In this document: positions 55,574 through 63,843 of the stretch, piece after piece | How positions within the stretch are numbered: the stretch's first letter is position 1 | Layout: each line of letters opens with the position of its first letter | Source of the DNA: Bacteroidota bacterium | GTDB taxonomy: Bacteria; Bacteroidota; Bacteroidia; B-17B0; Aurantibacillaceae | NCBI GenBank assembly: GCA_016702705.1 | Contig: JADJDM010000002.1 | Span: 372,001 to 436,000 of the forward strand | DNA: 64,000 bases | Direction of reading: 5' to 3' | Notes under the pieces: generated by a model | Databases searched by the model: none | Seen by the model: the letters and a program-made list of their open reading frames with translations, nothing else | What the model was told of the DNA's origin: nothing | Translations under genes and position numbers: made by a program

Positions 55574-55654
55574 AATGATTGTTTTTTATTTATAATTGTT
55601 TGTATTAAATTTTTTGTAAAGATGTGGTGTTGTTTTTTGGTTGTCAAAACCAAC

Positions 55655-55682
55655 TTGTGAAATGTAAATTTTAGCTTGTGAG
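55655..55682. promoter_or_regulatory. Putative LytTR-type direct-repeat site 3
   Basis: CTTGTGAA (from 55654) and CTTGTGAG (from 55675) are 21 bp apart. The site is upstream of the gene starting at 55573. Confidence 0.65.
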
Positions 55683-55695
55683 GGGCGTTAAAATT

Positions 55696-55726
55696 AAAAG
55701 GACTGCCATTCTTAGGCAGTCCTTTT
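55696..55726 (-). terminator. Terminator of the LamG-like T9SS gene
   Basis: A 12-bp perfect stem AAAAGGACTGCC / GGCAGTCCTTTT with a 7-nt loop lies 24 nt past the stop at 55750. Confidence 0.88.
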
Positions 55727-55749
55727 AAAATTTAGTTTAAAAATCAAAT

Positions 55750-57702
55750 TTACGCTTTAATAAACTTTTTAGTAGTAGTAAAGTTTGATCCTTTAACTTG
55801 TAAAAAATAAATTCCTTGTTCTAGTTTTGACACATCAACTGACATTACTTTATCTGTAATGGATTTTTTCAAAATAACTTCACCTAATGAATTTAGAATT
55901 TGAATGCTAGGATTATTTATTTCAATTTCGATAGAAGATAAATCAATATTAATTAAATCATTAGATGGATTAGGATAAAGTTGCATAGTACCAGTAGTAT
56001 TGGAAATATTGTTAATTCCAACAGTTTGTATTTCATTTCCAAAACGGATATCTTCAATTTGCGAACTCGATAATGCTTCATTAAATATCATTACGTTATC
56101 AATTGCACCAGTAAATTTTTTATTAGAGCCAGAAGCAGATCCACCACCAATTGATAAAAAGTGATTGGTTGCATTAACTACACTATAATTAACTGGTAAA
56201 TTGTATAGTACAGAATTTCCTCCAGTTGAATACTCAATTGAATCGAGATAAACTTTTAATTCACCCTGCGTGCTATTAATGTTCATGTCATAAACCATCG
56301 CATAAAAATGCCATCCGTTATGGTTTGGAGTCGTTGTGGCACTATGCGAAGCGAAACCGTAACTTCCCGGCATAGGATTGCCATTGTGAATTCCTCCGTT
56401 GTAGTATGTGCTGGGTTGGTACCTTAAGTAAGCTGCATCGCCAATTTCAACAAAGGTTGGATAATTACTAGAAAAAGAAGTTGTTAAATTATTTACCCAA
56501 CAAGTTATTGTGAGCTTTCCACCTGTTCCAGCTCTTAATGCTGGGTAAGTGTTTAGATCAAACTTTAATTCACCGTTTGATAATAGATATGCGCTATTTG
56601 TATTACCGCATTTATCAGTTGTTAGTGAACCTGTATGAAGTGATGGTAAAGCATCTGTAGTTGATTGATCATTGGCGTTTCCATTAAATGGTAAGTGAAG
56701 AACTAAATTTGGGTTACTATTTAAAATAGTATTAGTGCATGAAATAGGTCGTTCCGTATTAATAGTAGTACGTGCAACGCAACCATTAACATCTGTAACT
56801 TTAATATAGTAGGTTGAATCATACGCTAAATCCGAAATATTGATTGTATTACCTCCTAATATTGTAATGTGCATAGTATCGTTTAACGCATTGGATGAGA
56901 GTAATTCTACTTGCATTGGAGCCACTAGTCCATTTGTTGTTAAATCAATTGAGTAAGGATCGGTGCTGTTTTGCTCAGCGCTTGCTGTACCAGAACAACT
57001 AGAATAGTTGTAAAGTTGTAAAACTTCTGCGTCTGATAATGCTCTATCGTAACCGATAAAGTTTTCCATTTTTCCATTAAAATATTCATTACCGGTAGTA
57101 ATTCCAATTCTGAAAGGATCCGCAGCATACCAATTTGGATTTACAGTTACTGCCTGAGTTGATGCGGTTGTATTAATTCCATCAACATAAATTTTGCGTG
57201 TTTGTGTTGCGCTGTTGTAAGATACAGTAAGGTGATGCCAAGCATTTATAAATGATGATGAGTGGTTATATTGAAAATCATTTGCCCACCAATAATTTGT
57301 TATTTGATTTCCATTAGTAATCTTTACGCTGTTACTTTGATTGGCATAACTTAGTCCTTGTCCAAATATTCCACAAGATTGGCTTAATTGAACCATTGTA
57401 GAAAATGTATAATCACTGCTGCTTGAGTTGCTAGGTTGATTATAAATGCCCGCTGAATAGCTAAGAAAAGTACTTCCATATAATTGAATTGCGCTTCCAG
57501 CACCTGATACTCCCATTACACTTGTTGGAGCACTTCCATTAACTATTGGTACGGGGTTGTGTCCTGTAAGGTCATGTAAAATACCTTGAGGGTCATTAGC
57601 GTCGAATTCTAAATGAAGAATTTTCCCAGCACTTGGTACTTGTGCTTGAATACTTGTAAAGATTGCCAATATAAAGGCTAAAGAAGTAAAACTTTTTTTC
57701 AT
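55750..57702 (-). CDS. LamG/concanavalin-like T9SS type A secreted protein
   Basis: The 650-residue protein has a signal peptide (ending SIQAQ). Two laminin-G-like sugar-binding domains are seen: residues ~25-235 ('LHLEFDANDPQGILHDLTGHNPV', 'NAWHHLTVSYNSATQTRKIYVDG', 'FIGYDRALSDAEVLQLYNY') and ~330-555 ('VLHLPFNGNANDQS', 'HFYAMVYDMN', 'IDNVMIFNEALSSSQIEDI'). A linker lies between them. The C-terminal type A sorting domain is 'MQLYPNPSNDLINIDL…GIYFLQVKGSNFTTTKKFIKA'. It should be T9SS-exported and bind glycans or surfaces. LytTR-type site 2 lies 65 nt upstream. Confidence 0.85.
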   Translation of the reverse strand: MKKSFTSLAFILAIFTSIQAQVPSAGKILHLEFDANDPQGILHDLTGHNPVPIVNGSAPTSVMGVSGAGSAIQLYGSTFLSYSAGIYNQPSNSSSSDYTFSTMVQLSQSCGIFGQGLSYANQSNSVKITNGNQITNYWWANDFQYNHSSSFINAWHHLTVSYNSATQTRKIYVDGINTTASTQAVTVNPNWYAADPFRIGITTGNEYFNGKMENFIGYDRALSDAEVLQLYNYSSCSGTASAEQNSTDPYSIDLTTNGLVAPMQVELLSSNALNDTMHITILGGNTINISDLAYDSTYYIKVTDVNGCVARTTINTERPISCTNTILNSNPNLVLHLPFNGNANDQSTTDALPSLHTGSLTTDKCGNTNSAYLLSNGELKFDLNTYPALRAGTGGKLTITCWVNNLTTSFSSNYPTFVEIGDAAYLRYQPSTYYNGGIHNGNPMPGSYGFASHSATTTPNHNGWHFYAMVYDMNINSTQGELKVYLDSIEYSTGGNSVLYNLPVNYSVVNATNHFLSIGGGSASGSNKKFTGAIDNVMIFNEALSSSQIEDIRFGNEIQTVGINNISNTTGTMQLYPNPSNDLINIDLSSIEIEINNPSIQILNSLGEVILKKSITDKVMSVDVSKLEQGIYFLQVKGSNFTTTKKFIKA

Positions 57703-57766
57703 ATTATGAGTGTTAAATTAATTTGTTGCAAATAAATGCATAAGTAAATACCTAGTCAAAACAAAC

Positions 57767-57794
57767 TTGTGAAAGTGAATATTAACCTTGTGAA
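57767..57794. promoter_or_regulatory. Putative LytTR-type direct-repeat site 2
   Basis: CTTGTGAA occurs at 57766 and 57787, exactly 21 bp apart, with AT-rich spacer ending in TTAAC. It is upstream of the LamG-like gene. Confidence 0.7.
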
Positions 57795-57809
57795 TAGTAT
57801 AAAAAAAAG

Positions 57810-57866
57810 AGAGATTGTAGAAAGTACAAATCATGTATTCGGCTTTCTAAACAATCTCTTTTTATA
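57810..57866 (-). terminator. Long hairpin terminator of the stand-alone LytTR gene
   Basis: AGAGATTGT and AGAAAG pair with CTTTCT and ACAATCTCT around an 18-nt loop. The flanks are A-rich on the left and T-rich on the right. It lies downstream of the minus-strand gene ending at 57942. Confidence 0.7.
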
Positions 57867-57941
57867 AATGGGAAATCTACTAAAAACCCATTTGCGTTTA
57901 ATAATTACTGGACTTGCCAATAATTATAGTGATTTGTTCAA

Positions 57942-58283
57942 TTATTGGTTGTAAACGAATTTTTTTTCAAACTCATCTCTTTTATTACGTGAAATTTGTA
58001 TGGGTTCATCAATCGACTTTATATAAACACTTAATTTAGATCTAATAAATCGTTCAATAAATTTTGTGTTGATGATAAAAGAACGATGTGTTTTGTAAAA
58101 GTTTGGTGTTTTTAATTGCGATTCAATTTCTTTTAACGATTCAGTACAAACAATTATTTTATTCATTATGAGATGTATTTTGCAATAAATGTTATTGGCT
58201 TCAATATAAAGTATTTCATTTGTATTTAAGAATACTATTTCTCTCCCCACTTTTATTTTGATAATCGTATTTTCCGAATTCAT
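57942..58283 (-). CDS. Stand-alone LytTR DNA-binding protein
   Basis: The 113-residue protein is almost only a LytTR domain: 'IVFLNTNEILYIEANNIYCKIHLIMNKIIVCTESLKEIESQLKTPNFYKTHRSFIINTKFIERFI' and 'IQISRNKRDEFEKKF'. It has no receiver domain, so activity must be set by abundance or by a partner. The frame is open to 58367. I prefer the ATG at 58283 (MNSENT) because the longer version would cover a direct-repeat LytTR-type site (58327-58354), which is then ideally placed for autoregulation. It is divergent from a sensor kinase gene. Confidence 0.85.
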   Translation of the reverse strand: MNSENTIIKIKVGREIVFLNTNEILYIEANNIYCKIHLIMNKIIVCTESLKEIESQLKTPNFYKTHRSFIINTKFIERFIRSKLSVYIKSIDEPIQISRNKRDEFEKKFVYNQ

Positions 58284-58326
58284 AAATGCAAACCACTTCA
58301 AAAATGTAACAAATTCAAAAATTGAT

Positions 58327-58354
58327 TTGTGAATCGTTGAATTAATCTTGTGAA
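58327..58354. promoter_or_regulatory. Putative LytTR-type direct-repeat site 1 (divergent promoter region)
   Basis: TTGTGAA occurs at 58327 and 58348, 21 bp apart. It lies between the stand-alone LytTR gene (start 58283) and the kinase gene (start 58418), so it could control both. Confidence 0.65.
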
Positions 58355-58417
58355 ATGAGTGTGACATAAGTTTGTCGGTAGTTTTTTTATGGGATTTTTG
58401 CTTAATTTTAGCACTCT

Positions 58418-61309
58418 ATGTTTAGTGTTAGATTTATAATTGTTTTTGTTTTTGCACTCTTTTTATCAAATTGTGTATGGACACAAAATCCATTTTATAA
58501 AGCACTAAATGTATCTAAAGGATTTCCTTGTAATATGGTTTACGATGTTTACCAGAGCAAGAGTGGTTTAATTTGGTTTGCAACAGATATAGGCCTGTAT
58601 AATTTTGACGGATTTGATGTAACAAAAATTGAAAGTAATGCTTCTTCAAAAGCTGTAACTAATATTTTGGAGGATAGAGAAGGTAATATTTGGTGTCAAA
58701 GTTTTAGGGGCAATTTTTATTATACAAATGGTGATAGTTTAGTTTTAGAACCTTTAATTTCCGGAAAAGGCTCTTTTATTGCTGCACAAATGCTAAATGG
58801 TCAAGTTTTAGCAACAGTAATTAAAAATGGAGTTAATTTATTTGATGTGAAATCTAAAAGATTGAAGTCAATTGATATTCCAAATTTAGATATTGTAGCT
58901 TCCACATTAAATTATAAAGATACTTACATTTTAAATTCGCCTTCAAATGCTAAACAATATGAAGTAAAAGCAAATGGAAGTATTGTAGTTAATTACAAAA
59001 AGACAAATACACGATTCTATCATTCGGCTTTTTTTAATAATCAACTAAATTCGATTAGTAAGGAATATCCATTTATTGTAAGTGGTTTACAGGGTTTCAC
59101 AAAAGAAATAATTATTAAAACTAACAAAGAAATTTATATCAATAATATAAGAGCAATTAGTAATAATCGTTTGGCTATTTGCACCACAGGAGGGTTATAT
59201 TTATTAGATGAAAATTATAAAGTAATAAATAGAGTTGGTTTTTATACCGATGTCAATATTTCTAATATTTGTGAAGATAGTGAAGGTAATTTTTGGCTCT
59301 CTACCATAGATAATGGTATTTTAGTCACTAATCAGTTTGGAATTATAATTAGTCATAACGATTATATTTTCGAAACAATTAGTAATTATAAGAATATACT
59401 TTATTTGGGTACATTGGATAATAGTATTTTTCGTCTTAATTTGGAAACTAGATTGTTGGATACTATTTATTTCACATCACCGAAACACAAAATTTCTAAT
59501 TTTCTGTATAACCCTAAAAAGGATGAACTTGTTTTCTCAAATTTTACATTCAATGTATTAAAGAAAAACAAAGAAATTATTTCTATCCCGCTTCATGTTA
59601 ATTCAGTTGATACAATTGATAGCGAACATTATTTAATTGCCCATCGAGAGGGACTTTGTATCTATCCGAATGACAATAGCGAACTGATTAATAAGTGGAA
59701 GGCCAAGGCAATTTATAGTAAGGATAAAAGTGTTTTAACCATTGCAAGTGGACAGGCTTTTTTCACTACTAAGTGCATTGATGGGAAAGTTTACACCTCT
59801 ACCAATAATGAGTTATTAGAATTTAGTGAAAATGGAATGAAGAGATTAATTTATCAAAATAAAAAATTGGAGATTAATAATTTAGGTGTAATAAATAATG
59901 AATTAGTTGTTATTACCTATAATTTAGGTGTATTGAAGTATACTACTAATCATTTAGTGCCATTTTTTACAGGGGCAAATGGAATGAGTAAATCAGATTT
60001 ATACCTAGGTAAAACCTATGAAAACAATCTATTTCTGTTGTTGTATGATGGATATCAAAAATATGATCCTGTAAGTAAGGAGATTTCCTTGGTGAATATG
60101 TCTGATGGTGTTGAATCCGATCTAATTGATTTCGTTGTTTATAATGATACAACCTATGCCACTAATTTTGAAGGTATATTAACTTTTAAATTGGATGGAA
60201 CGCTTGCAAGTAAATCTAGACCTAGGTTGCTTTTGTCTGCTTTATTTGTGAATAATATAAAGAAAACTAATCTTTCAAATATAGAGTGTAACTACTATGA
60301 GAATAACATAAAAATTAATTATTCATTAATAGATTATAGAGGAGTTAAATACACAAAGGTGTTTTATGAATTAAATAATGGAGGCTGGGTTGAAACTAAA
60401 TCAAAAAACAAGGAATTGTTGTTTACAGCACTTGAACCAAATTTGTATACACTAAAACTGAAGGCAATCAACTATAGGGGATTAGAGAGTGAAGTGCTAA
60501 CTATACGATTCTTAATTGCTCCTCCCTTTTATAAAACATGGTGGTTTATAACAATACTAGGTGTTGTAATTGTTGGAGTTGTTGTTTTGTTGTTTTATGC
60601 CAGAATTAAAAAAATACAGAAAGAACAATTAGCAGTTTTAGAGAAACAAAAAATGCTTCATGAACTCGACTTGTCAACTATTAAATCTTTGCGTGCTCAA
60701 ATGAACCCTCATTTTTTATATAATGCACTAAATGCAATTCAAAGTTTTATTTATACTGGAGATAAGCAAACAGCTATTGCATCGCTTGGGAAGTTTAGTG
60801 ATCTTAGTCGTGCTGTTTTGGATAGCAGCAGAAATGCAGAGATTAGTTTGTTTGATGAGATTTCTTTATTAAAAAATTATTTGGAACTTGAGGTAATGCG
60901 ACTGCCCAAAATTAAATACAATATGATTGTAGATGAGAATATAAATTTGCACGATACTTATATTCCTACCATGATTATTCAACCTTTAATTGAGAATGCT
61001 ATTTATCATGGTTTATCTAACAAACAAGGCGAAGGATTTTTGCTGATTGATTTTAAGCTTGTGGCTAGTAAATTAGTTATTGTAATTCATGATAATGGAA
61101 TTGGTAGAGAGGCTGCAGCTAAATTGCGATTAAGAGCATTGAAAAAATCAGCTTCTTTTAGTACAGGGGCAAATATTAATCGAATTGATTTAATAAATGC
61201 GAGTAAAGAAAATAAGATTAAACAAACAATAACAGATTTATACAATCCGGAGGCTTCTCCAATTGGAACTAAAGTGGAATTAATTATACCAATTAATGAT
61301 TATGATTAA
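58418..61309 (+). CDS. Reg_prop/Y_Y_Y sensor histidine kinase of the LytS (HisK) type
   Basis: The 963-residue protein has a signal peptide (to about residue 23). A beta-propeller sensor built of Reg_prop repeats ('GLIWFATDIGLYNFDGFDVTKI', 'GNIWCQSF', 'GNFWLSTIDNGI') and a Y_Y_Y domain near 640-700 follow. One membrane segment lies at ~708-730. The HisK domain has the phosphoacceptor His765 in 'MNPHFLYNALNAIQSF', and an HATPase contains 'QPLIENAIYHG' and 'DNGIGRE'. It resembles sensors of extracellular polymers. The partner regulator overlaps its 3' end. Confidence 0.92.
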   Translation: MFSVRFIIVFVFALFLSNCVWTQNPFYKALNVSKGFPCNMVYDVYQSKSGLIWFATDIGLYNFDGFDVTKIESNASSKAVTNILEDREGNIWCQSFRGNFYYTNGDSLVLEPLISGKGSFIAAQMLNGQVLATVIKNGVNLFDVKSKRLKSIDIPNLDIVASTLNYKDTYILNSPSNAKQYEVKANGSIVVNYKKTNTRFYHSAFFNNQLNSISKEYPFIVSGLQGFTKEIIIKTNKEIYINNIRAISNNRLAICTTGGLYLLDENYKVINRVGFYTDVNISNICEDSEGNFWLSTIDNGILVTNQFGIIISHNDYIFETISNYKNILYLGTLDNSIFRLNLETRLLDTIYFTSPKHKISNFLYNPKKDELVFSNFTFNVLKKNKEIISIPLHVNSVDTIDSEHYLIAHREGLCIYPNDNSELINKWKAKAIYSKDKSVLTIASGQAFFTTKCIDGKVYTSTNNELLEFSENGMKRLIYQNKKLEINNLGVINNELVVITYNLGVLKYTTNHLVPFFTGANGMSKSDLYLGKTYENNLFLLLYDGYQKYDPVSKEISLVNMSDGVESDLIDFVVYNDTTYATNFEGILTFKLDGTLASKSRPRLLLSALFVNNIKKTNLSNIECNYYENNIKINYSLIDYRGVKYTKVFYELNNGGWVETKSKNKELLFTALEPNLYTLKLKAINYRGLESEVLTIRFLIAPPFYKTWWFITILGVVIVGVVVLLFYARIKKIQKEQLAVLEKQKMLHELDLSTIKSLRAQMNPHFLYNALNAIQSFIYTGDKQTAIASLGKFSDLSRAVLDSSRNAEISLFDEISLLKNYLELEVMRLPKIKYNMIVDENINLHDTYIPTMIIQPLIENAIYHGLSNKQGEGFLLIDFKLVASKLVIVIHDNGIGREAAAKLRLRALKKSASFSTGANINRIDLINASKENKIKQTITDLYNPEASPIGTKVELIIPINDYD

Positions 61310-62045
61310 ATGTATTATTATAGAGGATGAACCTCAGGCTGTGGCTTTACTGAAAACAATTGTGAGCGAAAAATTCCCAAATGTTGAAATTTTAGCCGAA
61401 TTTGATAAAGTAAGTACTGCTGCTGACTTTGTAAAAAGAAATAAAATTGATTTTGCGTTTTTGGATGTCCAACTAAATGGTGAACTAGGTTTGGACATTA
61501 TCAATTACTTAACAAAAGAGGAGTTGAGTTTTGAAATTATTTTCACCACTGCTTATGGCAGTTTTGCTGTGGAAGCATTTTCTTTATGCGCAATTGATTT
61601 TGTATTAAAACCAATAAATGAGGATAGATTAACAGAGGCGGTTAATCGAGTTCTAAAAAAACATTCTGTTTCTTTAGAACAACTAAAAATATTGCAAGCA
61701 GTTTCAACTACAGATAAAATTGAGAAAATTGTATTGTCGATGTCGGAAAAAAAGATAATTGTTCAAGTTTCGGATATATTGTATTTGAAGGCTGATAATG
61801 TTTACACCGAATTTTATCTTACAAACGGAATAAAGCATGTTGTATCCAAGCCAATAAAGGAGTATGAGCTTTTAATTAATGATAAAAATTTTTATCGCCC
61901 CCACCGATCATATATCATTAATTTGAAAATGGTTAAATCACTTTTAACTTCTACCAACGAAATAGAAATGGGGAATGGTGCACGTGTAAATTTATCAAGA
62001 GATAAAAAGAAAGAATTTGAACAATTATTGAGTTCTATTTTGTGA
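61302..62045 (+). CDS. LytTR-family response regulator
   Basis: The 247-residue protein has a receiver domain with 'IIEDEPQAVALL', Asp55 in 'FAFLDVQLNGE' and Lys in 'DFVLKPI'. A LytTR domain follows (about 140-245, 'KIIVQVSDILYLKADNVYTEFYLTNG', 'FYRPHRSYIINLKMV'). The start at 61302 overlaps the kinase stop by 8 nt (61296 is also in frame). The overlap marks it as the kinase's partner. It is a candidate for binding the 21-bp-spaced direct repeats nearby. Confidence 0.93.
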   Translation: MIKCIIIEDEPQAVALLKTIVSEKFPNVEILAEFDKVSTAADFVKRNKIDFAFLDVQLNGELGLDIINYLTKEELSFEIIFTTAYGSFAVEAFSLCAIDFVLKPINEDRLTEAVNRVLKKHSVSLEQLKILQAVSTTDKIEKIVLSMSEKKIIVQVSDILYLKADNVYTEFYLTNGIKHVVSKPIKEYELLINDKNFYRPHRSYIINLKMVKSLLTSTNEIEMGNGARVNLSRDKKKEFEQLLSSIL

Positions 62046-62068
62046 GTTTAATTAGTCACTTTGTTTAG

Positions 62069-62701
62069 CTAGTTATTTCGTGTTTTTCTATTTATTATAA
62101 CTAAAGCCACTCCCAAATTAAACAACCAACCCGCCCACGAAACTATCCTATACATGTCCATTGGCGGAAGCTCCATGGTGTTGGATAATACCCATTTAAA
62201 CAAACGTAAGCTAATTGCAGACAGCGTTAAAGCATAACTTAATATCATGAAGTTTTTGTGTTCTAAAAAACTTTTTTTACGAATAGAGGTATATGCCTTT
62301 AATGTAAACCAAAACCAAAGTATTGCTAACAAACAAAATGATATTTGCGAAAAAATTCCTCCATTACCATAATAACCCATAATTAATCCCGACGGCGCAG
62401 CAAAGAAAAGTACAAGCAATACATAAGCTTTTCCCAATGTGCGATGCAGCGGGGCAAATTTGTTTCGGATGTAAACGGAGAATTGCGTAATCCCAAAAAT
62501 TAAAACAAAAATACTGGTGTACACATGCGTAAAAAAAGCAATTTGATAATGAGTTAATTTTATTTCCTCTTCCTTCACCCCCAAAAATGCCGCACCAAAA
62601 TCAATTGGAACATATTGAAGTGTTATAAGAATCATTAGGTAGCTGAAGTACAATAATGATGCAAGTAGAAAAAAATTAACTATGTGTTTACCAAACAACA
62701 T
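62069..62701 (-). CDS. DUF2306 membrane protein
   Basis: The 210-residue protein has about five or six membrane helices. The DUF2306 signature region is 'HVYTSIFVLIFGITQFSVYIRNKFAPLHRTLGKAYVLLVLF', then 'HKNFMILSYALTLSAISLRLFKW' with conserved His/Arg between helices. The family is related to haem-binding-like four-helix membrane proteins, but its function is not established. It is convergent with the response regulator (23-nt gap). Confidence 0.82.
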   Translation of the reverse strand: MLFGKHIVNFFLLASLLYFSYLMILITLQYVPIDFGAAFLGVKEEEIKLTHYQIAFFTHVYTSIFVLIFGITQFSVYIRNKFAPLHRTLGKAYVLLVLFFAAPSGLIMGYYGNGGIFSQISFCLLAILWFWFTLKAYTSIRKKSFLEHKNFMILSYALTLSAISLRLFKWVLSNTMELPPMDMYRIVSWAGWLFNLGVALVIINRKTRNN

Positions 62702-62748
62702 TTTGATGAATTAAAAATTATTAATTAATAATTATAAATTTTTAATTA

Positions 62749-63759
62749 TCAACCGCGTCCAAACCTATCATAATACTCTTTTGCGTTTTTCTCATACCTC
62801 AGCAAAAGCTCTATGTTTTGTTTTTCAATATCAGTAAGTTCGTTAATAATTTCGTTATGTACAGGAATGTACCACTCTTGTGCATCAAAGAAAACACGCA
62901 ATGGTCGGTTTTTAAATGAGTAACCATGTCTTGCATAAATGGTGTTACGAATAATTAGTAAATCGCCTTTTTTCAAATTCTCAACATCTTTCTTTTTTAG
63001 TAAAGTGTTAGATGCATTTACTTCGTAAATCAATTGCGTAGCTGTGGCGTATTCTTTTAAAAACTCACCGTAGTATTCAATCATTTCTTTGTCTTTAAGC
63101 TTGGTTGTTTTTACATTTTCCCAATCGCCAAAGGGTTGGCCATAGTCTAGTTTTTGATCAAGGTTATATGTAAATACCGATTTTTTAAGTTTATATTCTC
63201 TTTCTTGAATATCAATTTTTTTATAAGCTTTCCACGTTCCTTCTAGTTTAGAATCATCTTTTTTAATAGTGAAACTAAATTTTCCATCGTATTTATCATC
63301 TCCAGGTTCGCTTAATTCAAATGCAAAACTTGTTTCATCCTCTTTAATTGTTCCTTCAAAAGGACGGTTATTACCTGCAACTACACTATGTCCTTTTACT
63401 TTTCCATCAGCAATTTGGTCTATGGAAATGTTTATTTTGTTTTCTCTATTCCAATACAAACCTTCATCAGCATATATATCTTTTTTGTAACTGCCTTCCG
63501 TGTTTTTCTTCTTAAAATATCCCACCCAAAAACCAATTAAATCGGGTTGGTCTTGCACAAGCATAACAGTGTTGGTGCCAACAGGATTTACTTTTGCATT
63601 TACAACAGTTGTGGTGTCGGCAGCAGGTAAAATACTATCCACTTTTGTTACTATTGAGTCAATTTCATTAACCACTTTGTTTTCTTCGTTTTTAATTGCC
63701 TCGTTACAAGAGCTTAGTAAAGCAATTAGAATTGTTGTGTAAATCCAAATTTGTTTCAT
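62749..63759 (-). CDS. YARHG-domain lipoprotein
   Basis: The 336-residue protein starts at the ATG at 63759 (MKQIWIYTTILIALLSSC), a type II signal peptide with lipobox LSSC. The frame stays open to 63801, but that would bury the signal. A beta-rich domain ('LIGFWVGYFKKKN', 'GHSVVAGNNRPFEGTIKEDETSFAFEL', 'KLEGTWKAYKK') precedes the C-terminal YARHG domain ('LLIIRNTIYARHGYSFKNRPLRVFFDAQEWYIP'), thought to be extracellular and possibly involved in peptidoglycan or ligand binding. It follows the end of a T9SS gene on the same strand. Confidence 0.85.
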   Translation of the reverse strand: MKQIWIYTTILIALLSSCNEAIKNEENKVVNEIDSIVTKVDSILPAADTTTVVNAKVNPVGTNTVMLVQDQPDLIGFWVGYFKKKNTEGSYKKDIYADEGLYWNRENKINISIDQIADGKVKGHSVVAGNNRPFEGTIKEDETSFAFELSEPGDDKYDGKFSFTIKKDDSKLEGTWKAYKKIDIQEREYKLKKSVFTYNLDQKLDYGQPFGDWENVKTTKLKDKEMIEYYGEFLKEYATATQLIYEVNASNTLLKKKDVENLKKGDLLIIRNTIYARHGYSFKNRPLRVFFDAQEWYIPVHNEIINELTDIEKQNIELLLRYEKNAKEYYDRFGRG

Positions 63760-63791
63760 ATTGTTTTTTGTTCGTAATTGGTTTAAACTAA

Positions 63792-63821
63792 TACTCCGCA
63801 AAGTGATTACGATGCGGAGTA
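63792..63821 (-). terminator. Hairpin after the T9SS gene at the right edge
   Basis: A 9-bp stem TACTCCGCA / TGCGGAGTA with a 12-nt loop lies 22 nt past the stop at 63844. The T-tract on the minus strand is weak, so termination efficiency is uncertain. Confidence 0.5.
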
Positions 63822-63843
63822 GCTTGTGTTAGTATAAATTTGA

